Origin: Asterochloris sp. CNOR1
Lineage: Eukaryota > Chlorophyta > Trebouxiophyceae > Trebouxiales > Trebouxiaceae
Direction: 5' to 3'
DNA length: 64,000 nt
Assembly: GCA_963969365.1 (NCBI GenBank)
Contig: OZ017747.1
Coordinates: forward strand, 3,410,001 to 3,474,000
Within the stretch, counting starts at the first letter, position 1. Each line of letters opens with the position of its first letter. Below, in pieces: positions 35,228-46,500 of this stretch. Under the pieces are notes generated by a model. It was not told the origin of the DNA, made no database searches, and saw only the letters and a program-made list of their open reading frames with translations. A program made the position numbers and the translations under genes.

Positions 35228-35832
35228 GTTTGATGCTGACAGCACGAGGTTTGGGTGTGCAAGTCAGGTACACCTTCTTGGGTCATGAATCGGTGCTAAG
35301 ATGACAGGAGGCCTTATAAGCAATGGCTGCAGATGAACCAGGGTGAGGGGTGGGCAGCACTGTCACCAACCTAAGATAGTTGGGTGGACAACAGTGCAGA
35401 GCATGCAAAGCTTTGCTTGGGGGTGTGGCCTGTCACATTGCTGCCTGGTGCTTCCCTTGGCTGTTGGCACTGGTCATGTGACTGCTGACAGCAGCAGCCT
35501 GAGTGCCAAACAACCGATCCTGACGGGCTCAGAAGCAGATGCTCAATTGCTGCCAGGTGACTTGCGCAGGCTCTTTGCGAAGGTGACTGATCAAGGAGCT
35601 GCCCTGGTCTTCATCAAGGTTTGTTGCTGCACAATGGGAGGCAATCTCAGAGTGAGCCTTTCAATGTCAACTTTGGAGTCGTTTGGCAGGCCCCATGCCA
35701 CCTTGGAGAACAAGTGGAATGAGGAGGGACACTTTACATTGATACCTGGGAGTGGAGGCCTGCTTTTTAAGTCTGTGTCTGAAAGAGCTTTTGGAAGAGC
35801 TTCTGTTCTGCCAAAACACAGTAAGGTTGTAC
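35228..35832. other. Region between HIBADH and tRNA-Ala, no supported gene
   Basis: The first part is the HIBADH promoter. The plus strand is open from 35343 into the tRNA, but the translation matches nothing I know and the frame overruns the tRNA gene. I do not call it a gene. Confidence 0.4.
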
Positions 35833-35905
35833 GGGGAATTAGCTCAAATGGTAGAGCGCGCCCTTAGCATGGGCGAGGTAGAGGGATCGATGCCCTCATT
35901 CTCCA
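35833..35905 (+). tRNA. tRNA-Ala (anticodon AGC)
   Basis: 73 nt. The acceptor stem is GGGGAAT with ATTCTCC and discriminator A. The D arm is GCTC/GAGC. The anticodon stem CGCCC/GGGCG encloses TTAGCAT, with AGC as anticodon. The T stem GAGGG/CCCTC encloses ATCGATG. All four helices pair, with one G-T in the acceptor. Internal A and B boxes are present. No intron. Confidence 0.96.
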
Positions 35906-37033
35906 GTAGAAAGCTGGTCCGAGTCATTACATCACATTGTTTTGGCTCTTGGTGTCGGGAACTCTTACACACGATGGCCTCAGACAAGGTGCTGCTGTGG
36001 CCAGCTCTTAGGACCCTATTCTTTCCTGGAAACTCACTGCAATATTTGCTCATCACTCCCACCATGCATGGTAAGCATCAGCAGCCAGGCTGATCACCGC
36101 ACATCAGCATCTGCTGGCTTACAAGCCAGTGCTTATAGCGTGACCAATGCAGAGGTGACCAGGATAGGTGCTGAGGTGCTTAATATGTCAGCTTGATGGC
36201 TGAGATTCTACATGAGAAGCTTCAATTGTCACTACAGAATTTTTTGTGAGACTCGGCATGGACAGTTGCAACAGGCATCTCCTCAAGCTGGACATGTCCT
36301 CCTTCACCCCTGAGGCTTCTTGTCAAGGGGTTCCATCAGCTCTTTCTGCTGCAAAAACCCCTTTGGGCACCCCGGGGCCTCTCACATGTGACATTCATTG
36401 CCTGCTATTTGTGCAAGCCCTGCTCAGAGGTCAAGCAAGCTGGGTATGCCTCTCAGCTGCGCCTTCTAATTTTGTGAACGATCTGGCTTTGCTTGCCGTT
36501 GCCTGTCATTTGCCTGACAATCTCCAGCACCCACCAGACCTGGTCTCGTCTGACACATTGGCAATGCAGCCAAGAAGCCCATCCGCAAAAGTTGGCTGGC
36601 GCACTCCAGCACAAGACAACGGCAACGCAGCGGAGACCAGCCGCTGCATTCCTGGTCTAGCCGCAACCTTGGTCTGGTTCTGGGCATGATGGAGGCTGGC
36701 GGAAGCACTGGTGGTGTCGCGCTTGAGCTGGTCTGCCCTCAGCTGCGTGGCCAGCCATGGGCTGTCTATGAGTAGGGTTGGGGTCATGTTGAATCGACGG
36801 TGTTGGCGGAGGGAGTTTTGCCTCTGTAGCATCTGTGCAATGCCTGGGCCAGGGGCTTTAGCTCAGGGTCTGTCTCGCTGCATAAGGACAGGCTGACAGC
36901 AAAGCCAGTGTTGCAATCCTATCTGCCGCCACGAGAGGGCTGCTGTGCTCCGCCGCTGTAGAGGTAGAAGTCCAGCTGCTCCTGCAGGCTGACTCCCCAC
37001 TCAGACATATAGCCAGAACAACAAAACAGGACA
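35906..37033. other. Spacer between the inverted tRNA-Ala genes
   Basis: About 1.1 kb with no gene that I can support. On the minus strand at 37008-36919 a 29-codon frame reads MSEWGVSLQEQLDFYLYSGG and on to a stop. It looks protein-like but is too short to judge. Confidence 0.4.
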
Positions 37034-37118
37034 TGGAGAATGAGGGCTAAGCAGTGAACATCGATCCCTCTACCTCGCCCATGCTAAGGGCGCGCTCTAC
37101 CATTTGAGCTAATTCCCC
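37034..37118 (-). tRNA. tRNA-Ala (AGC) with a 12-nt insertion in the T arm
   Basis: The sequence is identical to the tRNA at 35833 for all 73 tRNA positions, but 12 extra bases (TTCACTGCTTAG on the minus strand, 37047-37058) sit between the T loop ATCGATG and the 3' T-stem strand CCCTC. Removing them restores a perfect tRNA. They also disrupt the last two bases of the B box. It could be an ectopic tRNA intron or a damaged copy. A T-rich stretch follows the 3' end, as expected of a Pol III terminator. Confidence 0.9.
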
Positions 37119-37164
37119 TTTCCTTCTTACTCAGGTAGGAGTTTTAGCTTGACACGGAGATGTA

Positions 37165-37497
37165 ATGAACAGTGATGACAATGTGCACTTGGTTTATGGA
37201 ATGAACTGCATTGCCCAGCACCTCCAGAAGTACTTTGACGATCAGATGCGGTGCTTGGACCTTCAGCGCTGTCTTCTGGCTTGCTCTGCATGGATCCCTG
37301 ACAACAAACAGTCAAAGGTTGCATTGCTTTCCTGCATTTGGCTGTTATCGTCCATGTCCTCCGAAGTACAGACTGCATCTGGCATTGGCAAGATGAGCCT
37401 CCAGCAGCTGCGTCTACCTCAGGTAAGGTTGAGCTTGGCTTATAATGAACCAGACATGGTCCCAGAGTGGCTTGAGGACCTCCTGCCCAGGGTATAG
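37165..37497 (+). CDS. Unidentified open frame of 110 codons
   Basis: An uninterrupted frame from MNSDDNVHLVYGMNCIAQHL to MVPEWLEDLLPRV. Its composition is protein-like, with few low-complexity residues. I recognise no domain, and there is no evident promoter or partner exon. The start is only 47 bp from the 5' end of the minus-strand tRNA. It may be one exon of a larger gene or chance. Confidence 0.25.
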   Translation: MNSDDNVHLVYGMNCIAQHLQKYFDDQMRCLDLQRCLLACSAWIPDNKQSKVALLSCIWLLSSMSSEVQTASGIGKMSLQQLRLPQVRLSLAYNEPDMVPEWLEDLLPRV

Positions 37498-38084
37498 ACA
37501 GATGGCCAACCATGTATTGCAATTCAGGAGCCCCAGAAGTTTGTGAATGTGCAGGCAGCAGTGTGAGGTGTCTGCCCCTGATGTGCACATATTTGCTCTG
37601 CTTGCAAGCTAGAGTCATCCGCAGCCTTTTCACACCTGAACAGGATCCCAGGCAGGTGTGCAATTTGAAGCAAGACGTGACATCTACGCCTTCCACTTGC
37701 TCGACAGTAGTGAGGCAAGGCAAAGCTGCGACCTTATGTGCTCCACAGCCCTCCGCCTGACGCCCTGGTAGAAGTCCTCTGTGCCCCAGAGGTTGAAGCT
37801 GATGGAGCGGAACTGCAGTAAACATTGTAAATCATTGGCAACTAAACGCTTGTGTCTTCTGGGGGCGCTGATCTTGGGTTTTGAAGTCTTCCTCCAAGTC
37901 TGGCAAGTGCTCAGCCAGCTTTGGGTGGCAGTTTGCCGGTGTGGTGCAAGCAAGCCGCCCTCCCAGCTGAGAGTGCTGCACAGGCTGGCTGCCAGCAAGT
38001 AGTGAAGCTGCCCAATTTGGCATGGCACTGCCAGGATGTGTAAATGGCCAGTGCTGGGATTGATAGTGGGGCCATGAGTGTATA
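37498..38084. other. Intergenic, nothing recognised
   Basis: About 590 bp. Open frames on both strands are short and give no recognisable motif. Confidence 0.4.
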
Positions 38085-38425
38085 TAACATGTTGGCCACT
38101 TACAATGGTGCAGTTGCAGGATAAGCCACTGGCTGAAAGATCAAGCGGGCGTGCCATGATGCCCCTGAGAGTTGGGGTCGGCAGCAATTCCTTTCTGCGA
38201 TGACATGACTAAGCAGATGGTAGTCTTGTATTTTACAACCTTCACGTCCTGCTCCACAGCCCTCAAGTCCTGCTCCAGCTTCAGCACTGAGTTCTGCAAG
38301 GCTACAGGCTTGAGGACTCTACCCACAACCCCATGAAGCCCCTGTGCTTGTCGGGGCCTGTAGCCTGCATCTTCTAGGGTCTGCTGAGGCATGAAAAGCC
38401 TCTGCAGAGCCTGCAGCACAGCTCA
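38085..38425 (-). repeat. Left arm of a ~340-bp inverted repeat, carrying a coiled-coil coding segment
   Basis: Read on the minus strand it encodes LFMPQQTLEDAGYRPRQAQG, then VLKLEQDLRAVEQDVKVV. It matches the plus-strand arm at 39120-39490 over its whole length, including the shared noncoding end (CACCATTGTAAGTGGCCAAC). By eye identity is about 85-90 percent. The LEDAGY/QAQ then coiled-coil pattern recalls DUF1640/CCDC90 (MCUR1-like) mitochondrial proteins, but that is tentative. Confidence 0.8.
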
Positions 38426-38427
38426 CT

Positions 38428-38960
38428 CAGCAGACCCATCTCAGATGAGTCCCAGCAACATTCTGTCCTGATGAACATGGCGCAGCTGCTCTGGTGCATT
38501 GCCTTGTGCTTGGCTGTTCCTTGTTTGGGGGATGGGCCAGACAACTGCGGGCCCTGCTTGGCTTGTGACTGTGCTCATCATGGTCTTGTTTCCTGCAGGT
38601 GGGCTTGTGCAGAGGCCTGCAGCCATTCTGACTCAGCAGACCCATCTCAGATGAGCCCCAGCAACCTGTTGTCCTGATAGACATAGCACAGCTGCTCTGG
38701 TGCATTGCCTTGTTCCTTGTTTGACCCTGCTTGGCTTGTGACTGTGCTCATCATGGTCTTGTTTCCTGCAGGTGGGCTTGTGCAGAGGCCTGCAGCAATT
38801 CTGACTCTGCAGGCCCTTTTTGGGTGAGCCCCAGCAAGCTTCTGTCCTGATAGACATGGCGCAGCTGCTCTGGTGCATCCACCTGTGCTGTGCTGGGCTG
38901 TTTGCGGCGTGGGCCAGACAACTGCTGGCCCTGCTCGGCTTTTCAATGAGGGTGACTGCA
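38428..38960 (+). repeat. Three-copy tandem repeat at the centre of the inverted repeat
   Basis: Copies start at about 38428, 38634 and 38806 (periods about 206 and 172 bp). They share CTGTCCTGATGAACATGGCG-like, CAGCTGCTCTGGTGCAT and GTGGGCTTGTGCAGAGGCCT blocks. The second copy has an internal deletion and the third is the most diverged. Confidence 0.85.
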
Positions 38961-39119
38961 AGAGCAAGTTCCTGACCACCCAAGGCGTTCACTGTCTGAC
39001 CTGTGCTGATCATAATGCAGGCATCATGCAGAACAGGATGACTCTCAGGGAGCCCCTCATATGCCATGCATTTTGGCAGCCATTCTGTCGACGACAACAC
39101 AAGCCGGAGAAGGTGGCAG

Positions 39120-39490
39120 GGACTGAGAGCACGAGGCTCCAGCGTGACCAGGCTTTTGATGCTCAGCAGACCCTAGAAGATGCAGGCTACAGGTCCCGGC
39201 AAGCACAGGGCTTCTCAGAGTGATGGGTGGAGTCCTCAAGCCTGTAGCCTTGCAGAGCTCAGTGCTGAAGCTGGAGCAGGACTTGAGGGCTGCGAAGCAG
39301 GACGTTAAGGCTGTGGACTACAAGACTACCATCTTGTTAGTCATTGTCGTCGCAGAAACTGCTGCCGACCCCAACAATTCTCTCAGGGACATCATGGCAC
39401 GCCTGCTTGATCTCTTAAAGCCAGTGGCAGGCGCCTGACTCCTGCAATGGCACCATTGTAAGTGGCCAACATGATATATACATTGCAAAC
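39120..39490 (+). repeat. Right arm of the inverted repeat
   Basis: The plus strand encodes QAFDAQQTLEDAGYRSRQAQ, then (after a stop in this arm) VLKPVALQSSVLKLEQDLRA, QDVKAVDYKTTILLV and LRDIMARLLDLLKPVAGA. It is the partner of 38085-38425. This arm keeps a longer C-terminal frame while the left arm keeps the middle. Neither is obviously a whole gene. Confidence 0.8.
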
Positions 39491-40585
39491 TGTACAGCTG
39501 CCTGAGGCATGCATCAGCTTCTGTGCTGAGCTGCAGACCCCCATAGCTTTCAGGCAGGCGGCGCCCAGCCCTCAGCAGAGCCTCCTGCAGGGGCCTGCGC
39601 CATGGAAGCAGTGCTGGGCAGCAAAGGCTCAGCGTGCAGGACAGTAAGCTGAGCCTGCCACTAACGCGCCAGGAGAGGGTGAGCATGTCCCCAGAGGGAG
39701 GCAGCCCTGCTGCCAGCCGAGCCATTGCTCGCTGCTAGTCAGCTGCAGGGGCATGAGGGACAGTCATCAGGTCTCCAGCACCTGTCAGCACGCTGGGACC
39801 TGCTGTCCAGATGCCGCCTCCCATGTTGAGCCCATTTCTGCATGTGCAGGTGCCTGGTATGCTATACCCCCAGCCTGGACCCAGCCAGAGCACCCTGCCT
39901 CACTGTCAGATGCCGTGCAGCAACGCTGCCATGAGCACCCTGGACGACAGCCTCCGCAAGCTGGATGCCAAACTGTCATAGTCAGAATAACCTCAGTCAG
40001 CCACCCAGTATGTCTGTTTGCTTTCAGACATGTGTGCACAGAGGTTTACATTGCCACTTTGTAGGTCCTTCTGTGTGTTCAAAACATTGTGCTACACCTT
40101 GAGAACCCACGTGAGTGCTGGCTCTACAGCTCAGTTCTGACAGAGCATGCTGCAACAATTACATGTGGACGACAACACCTCTACCGTTCCAGATGCAGAG
40201 GGGAGGGACTGATACAATCTCTGTCAAACTTGTTTTGGCCTTGATTCTGTCACGGACGTTAATGCAAGGCACTTCAGGAGAGCTCTCAGCCACGTTGGCA
40301 AACTCCCTGATCCTGATTCCCTCAGCAACTGTGTAGCATTGGAGGGCCATGTTTGCTCCACTTGTGCATTGTACAGCACTCTCAGTAATGCAAGCAGCTA
40401 GAGCCGTTGTGGCAGCAGCTTGCCACAGACTGCCTGATGCAAGCAGCTGGAGCAGATGTCTCAGCAGCTGCTTAGCATAATGCTTGACACCAAGCAAGCA
40501 GGACTAAGGGCATGTCTCATTCACATTGAACTGATCAGAGTCAGTGTCCACATTGCCATGGCATGACTTAGCAGTATTGCAGACG
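39491..40585. other. Region between the inverted repeat and ORC1, no supported gene
   Basis: About 1.1 kb. A minus-strand frame of 112 codons (40497-40159, MLGVKHYAKQLLRHLLQLLA...) is open but unrecognised. Confidence 0.35.
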
Positions 40586-43500
40586 TCACAGGGGTAAGTC
40601 CTTCAGCCAGGGGATGGCCTCATCAGACTTGAGCACATGGATGAGGTCATCTGCCGGCAAATTCAGTGACATGCGCATTCGCAACCTTCGCGCACCTGCA
40701 ACGCAGAAAACTTGCCTCCATCATGAACGCTGCGAGCATGCAGCCTTCTGCTGACTGCGCCCCACAGCCGCACCTGGGTCAGCCAGGATGAGGCGCTTGG
40801 CGCCTAGCCTGCTTGCGGCAGTTGTCACCTCCCCCACGCAGATGGAGGCCTCACTATGGCTGTGGCACATGTGCTGCACTCGAATGGCCACATCCTCCAC
40901 TACAGCATCAGTGTGCCCTGCAGCAGCACGCGCAGACTCCCACCCATTGCAGAACGTTGTCAGGGCAGTCGGCACAGAGCGCCTCTCACCTTGGGCTCGT
41001 CCCTGCAGCAGGATGGCTGCCAGCACCAGCTTCTCCAAGCGGCAGCAGTTGCGCAGCAGCTGCATGTGGGTGGCCTGGAACATCTCGTTCATGGCGGCAT
41101 CCACGTGAGACATCTTGACTCGTGTGGTGTCACCTGCGCAACGCACTGGGAGTGTGGCGCGGCATTCAGCTGCAGCCAGGCAGCAGTGACTAGCTGCCAT
41201 GCAACTAGCAACTCAGCCAGGGACACCACCATTGCACGTCCCTACCTGCAGTGGCAGCTGCACCAGCACTCCCTGCGCTCTGGGCAACAGTGTCCAACTG
41301 CTCCTCTGCAATCTCAGCTGCCCTCCTCAGCAGCTCCAGGCAACGCCTCAAGTCACCTGACACTGACGCAACCTGCATCAAAGACAGCCCTTTATGAACA
41401 ACACCAGCTGCATACAAAGTTGCTGCTGTGCCGTTCAAGCCCTGCATCAGGGCAACCTCTGGCGCAATCGACATCAGCGCTGCTGGCAAGCAGCCCTGCA
41501 AATGTGCATGTCTGCATTGCAGCTGAGCATGAAGCTTGCCGTGCAATGTTTACCTGTCAATCAGCATGTGACAGTGCTTGTCACAGGTATGCAGCGAGCA
41601 TGGCCACCAGCAGATTACATTCCCTGCTGCACATGTTTCTCACCTTGCGGGCAGCGTACTCAATGGCCCGCTTCTCGAAGCAGTCAAGGCCATCGACGCG
41701 GCTGCTGGCGATGGTCTCCAACTGCTGCCGGGTATACGGCTGGAACACAACTCGCCTGCAGGTCAGAGGCGGGCCTTTTTGCTGCTGCTGGCTGCCAATC
41801 AGAGGCATCATGTGCGCACAGTAAGAGATCCTTTGGAAGCAACATAGGTAGATCCCATACACATTGCACAAAGGCTAGGCAGCTTCTGTCCTGCTAATGA
41901 GCCCGGAGGCATATGTAAACGTTGCAAGCTATGCAGGCTGCTGCTGACCTGCCACCCAGCCTAGAGGCAATGCGCGGCAGTAGCCTTTCAGGCAGATCCA
42001 TCGTGTTGGCAACACCAATGATGGCCAGGCGGCTGCCCTTCCGCATGGGCCACTCAAACAGGTTGTATAACACCTGCACAGCAGTACAATAACCTCTACA
42101 GGGTCGGCTCTAAAGCAGACTCAGCTGTTGTGCTCCTGCCTCACACCACAGCTGCAATTGTTATCTCTCACAGCCATCACCCAGGACAAGAGGTGGGCCT
42201 TCTTTCCTTGCGACCGCGAGCCCACAACGACGAGATGCCAGCCACCAGACTGTTGTTGGCACGCAGCTGATGCGCCATGGAGCATAGTGCATGACTGGCT
42301 CGTCCCCACCGCACCGTCTGCTTGCGTGTGACCAACAGGTCCATCTCGTCAACCAGCACAACTGTGACTCCTCTGCGCCGGCCCCCACCGTTGCTGAAAG
42401 CTGCCTCCAATTGAGCAGCGGCGGCTGTGGGCGCAAGGTGGCACCCGTCAAGCGCCTGCAAGCAGCAGCTGGGTGGGCCACAAAATGCGCTCTGCCAGCC
42501 TTGAAAAACGTTCATGCCTTGCACATGTCTGTCAGCCTGGCTGTCATGCCTGATGGGTGGTGACAGGCAGATATCAGCAGGGTGCTTCACACAGTGCTAC
42601 CTTGAGGCAGTGCACTTGATGCACATGTGCTCACCGCGCCTCACTAGAGGCTAGTTTGGCGTGTGGTCTACAAAGCTGTGCTGCCATGCCCGGCACCAAA
42701 AGGCTTGCACAGGCGGTCATGGCCCAGGCCCTCTCCAGTCAAGGATGTCTGACAGCCACAGCTAGGACATGGGTCCCACGGGAATAGCCCTCCTCTGAAA
42801 CTGCCAGCGACAAGAGCTGTCCCCAGGCACCCTCACCTCATGCAGATGCGTGTACACATGCTTGGGGGAGGCTAGGCGCAGGCTGTTGATCTCCACAAAG
42901 GTGAATTTGGGGAGGTCACCCTCCCTGACGCGCCCCCTGAGCTCTGCCACCACTTGGCGCACGGTGGCTGTCTTGCCGGTGCCTGGCACGCCTGACACGT
43001 ACAGGCAAGACCCAGCGTCGTGGCCTGCAGGGCCACACAAAGGAACATCAGGTGCTGCAGCAGACTATACTTGCTGTAGTCAGCATGCAGGGCAATTGGG
43101 TGGCAAACAGCCTGTTACACTTACAGCAGGTCACGGCACTGCTTTGGCTGCGCAGTCAGCAGCAGATGTTCAGCAGCCCAGAGCAGATGGGCACTGTCCC
43201 CACAAGTCTGGTTGGTGCCTGCAACAGGGGCCCACCTGCAGTCACACAGCCCTCAACAAACGCGCGAATCTGGTCCCTCTCCCTCTCCCTGCAGGGAAGC
43301 GTCAGCGGCACCGCCGTCAGCGCCAGTCGTGCCCGCGCTTGCTGCAGGGATGTGCCCTGCACCTGGGCAGCTGCAGCCCTCTGCCCAGCATCAGCCCTGC
43401 CTGCCTGATGCTGGGCCAGCTGCCAGTCCTCCCCACCCTGCGAGCAGAGCCGTGATCCACGACTCAAAACTGCAACAGACGACAGGCCAGAGCTGGCATG

Positions 43501-46500
43501 TGCGCCATCAGCATGTACTGATCTGCCGGCTTGCCTTGACTGCAACCCGGGACCATGCCGCTGTTTGCGCACAGCTGAGGAGGTGGCAGGACACATTTCA
43601 TGATACCCTCAATCCAGCAGGCCGCCAGCCAGTCACCCCCCCCCCCCCCCCCGGGGCGGTCCTTCATAAGCTGCAATGCTTCTGTGAAGATGAGAACAGC
43701 CCTGAAGGCGCTCCTGGCCAGCGCTAAGATGCTGGGACATGTGGTGAGGACAAAATTGAGCTCCTCACCCTCCTCATCACAATTCAGCAAGCTGCCAACT
43801 CAAGAGACATTAGCTCATGAAAGCTCTGCAACATCTGCGGGCTCAAGTCACAGCAGTCCTTCCCCTCCTCACCTCCCAGGAACAGCATGCTGCTTCAGCA
43901 AGGCGGCATCAACACAAGTCCCACCTGCTTGATGCGGCGCCCCCTGCCCCCGCCAGGACGCATGTTCTTGGCGGGTGTGAGCCCCTTCTCTGCCCAGAAA
44001 GCGTAGATGGGTTTAAAAATGCCATCTTTCAGGATGGCATCCTCATCCTCCTCTGACTCGTCTCCATCTGAGGGATCCCAGTCCAGCTCCTCATTGTCCT
44101 CCCCCTCTTTGTCCTTGCCCCTCCATGGCTTGAACTTCTGCAGAAACAGGCAGTGCCAAAGCGTCAGCACTGCGCAGGGCAGCGAGGCCAGCCACAGCGT
44201 CCGCAGAGCCTGGAATCTGCAGGGTTTGCAAGGTGTCCGCATGGCAGTGCTGCAAGAGCTCTTCCTGGAAGCCTCTCAGAAATGGCGTTCTGCATGTTCA
44301 GGAGGCGCCACTCCAGTGGTCAGTACCTGACCCTTCAGCAGGTCTCAAGTGTGGAAGTTGGATGAAACTATAGGGTGGGAAGTGCACGCCATTTAGAGCA
44401 ATTTGAGCGGCCCTTGAATGTTGAGTGTGCAAACTACAGCATGCTGCTTGTTCAGAAGTCTTCAGCACTGGTCAGGACAACCTTGCAGCGAGTGCCACAG
44501 GGTGCTGTACATCACCAGCATAATGATACACATGATGCCAGTCGATGTGCACGGTTGGCGCAGCATCTCTGCACATTCCAGCTCAGCCAAGCTAGGCGGC
44601 CTCACAGCTAGCAGCATGAAGATCCAGTGGCAACTATTTATTTGAGCAACAGCCCGGGCTATAAGGCCACATATACTGCACAGGCAGCTGCCTGGAGGGA
44701 AAGCATGTCAGCTCACTTGGTCAACCATGTTGTACTCATACTTGCACACAAAGACATCGTCTCCCTCAGCCTGGCTGTACTGATTGGCTGTGCAGACCTG
44801 AGCCTGGCGGATCAGGCTGCCTGCCTCAGCCTGGGCGGTCTGCTCGGTCAGGAACACCTCTCGTGCTGAGTGGTGCTCCTGCAGACAACCCCATTGGCAG
44901 TCGTGATGGTGTGATGCAGTCGTGCGAGCAGGCCTGCTGGGGAGTGGGGCAGCACTTGAACTACTGTGAGCGGAGCAGGGAGCACCAGACAGCCAACACT
45001 GCCACGGCAAGCAGGTTCACAGAGCAAGCCCAGCTGCAGCATGCCCTGGCAGCTCTCCCCCACCTCCAAGCAATGATCCAACACTTGCTCAAAGCAAAAC
45101 AATATTGGCAATCTTGAGGCCTTCAATGAGTCTTCCCTACTGAAGCAAAGCAGAAATGCTGCCATGCCCAGGACCCACCTGCCTGCCCACGTGCGTGGCC
45201 TCCGGCTTCTCATACCAGCGCAGCTGCACCCACCGCTCCCCATCAGGTGCTCGCCAAGCCCGCTCAATACGTGCCAGCGCCAGCCAGCCACGGTCGCTCA
45301 GCAATTCCTCACGGGCTGTTGGCGTGGCATTCTTGGCAGCCATGGGCTCCCTGCCAAACACGCAGTCTGGGCATTTCCACTCGCCCTGCAGGGGCAATAT
45401 CTGCCAGGCTTCTGTCTGGTCAAATGGGCCCAGCAGGTGCCCTTAGCTACTTTTGGGGTATTCACCCTCAGGTACATCTCCCAGAGGCAAGTCCAGGCAC
45501 CCAGATTGAACCCACAGAGGCAGAATGTGAGCGCTGCACAGCTAATTGCACCCGCCTGAGGTGAGTTCTGCCAGGGCCAGTCCAGGTAGGCCACATGGGA
45601 TCTGCCCAGAAGGAGGTTCATGCCAGTGCTTACCTCAGGCATTCCTTTGAATGGCCGTGTGGAATCAGAACATGCATCGACGCTTCGAAGCTACCCTGCC
45701 TCAGCAGCCCAACCCTGGCACCTCCTTCAGTGCCGGGTGCGGGCAGCCCAAGTGAACCCTGGCTCACGCAGATTCCACAGAGCAGCTCCGTTCCAATGGC
45801 CCACCTCAGGCACCTCCTCCAGAGGCGGGTCCAGGCAGCCCAGGTGGAAGCCGCGCAGGCAGGCGTCGCATTCCAGCATGCTGGCATCCTCCGCGCCCTC
45901 CTGGCTGCACAGCACACAGCGCTCCACATCTGCCAGCATGCCCACGTCCAGCTTGTCTGACATGCAGACGTACACACTGTCCCCTGTGCGCGCCCGGCTG
46001 CCATCCACTAGCTGCAGCGAGGCGAGGGGCTGCTTGCGCTTGCCCTGCACACAGTTGGGTAGGCTGTGGAGAGCATGTGTGCTGAGGCGGAGAGCTAGCT
46101 GCAGCGCGTTGCACGTTCTCTGCACACAGGTGGGTGTGTGTTGGCTGCTGAGATAGACAGAGCACATGGCCTGGGGAGGGAGCCAGCTCCAGCATGGCCA
46201 AGGGACATCTGCGCTGGCCCTGCACACAAGTGAGCATGTGTACTTTGCTGGAATGGCTCTGACAGCATGTGGGTTGCCATTGGTGTCAGCGGTGGGCTTG
46301 ATGTCAGTGGTGGCCCTCCACAGCAGTGAGGCTTGCTGATGCAGGACAGCATGCAGTGGGCAGAGGACAGCCAGCTGCAGCATGGCCAGGGGCTGTCTGC
46401 TTGCCCAATGAGCTTTGTGATGACTGCTGCTGGGAACATCAGGGTGTGTCTGGGTCACAGGGGTCAGTCAGCAGCGCCGTGACCAGAGCCCAGCCTGCTG

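Noticed and set aside
35343-35867. Plus-strand 174-codon frame before tRNA-Ala
   Set aside because: It runs into the tRNA gene, has no recognisable motif, and codon content looks random.
38428-38960. Tandem repeat considered as a CRISPR array or LTR element
   Set aside because: Units are ~170-206 bp and adjoin directly without spacers, there is no tRNA-primer site or polyprotein, and the genome is eukaryotic.
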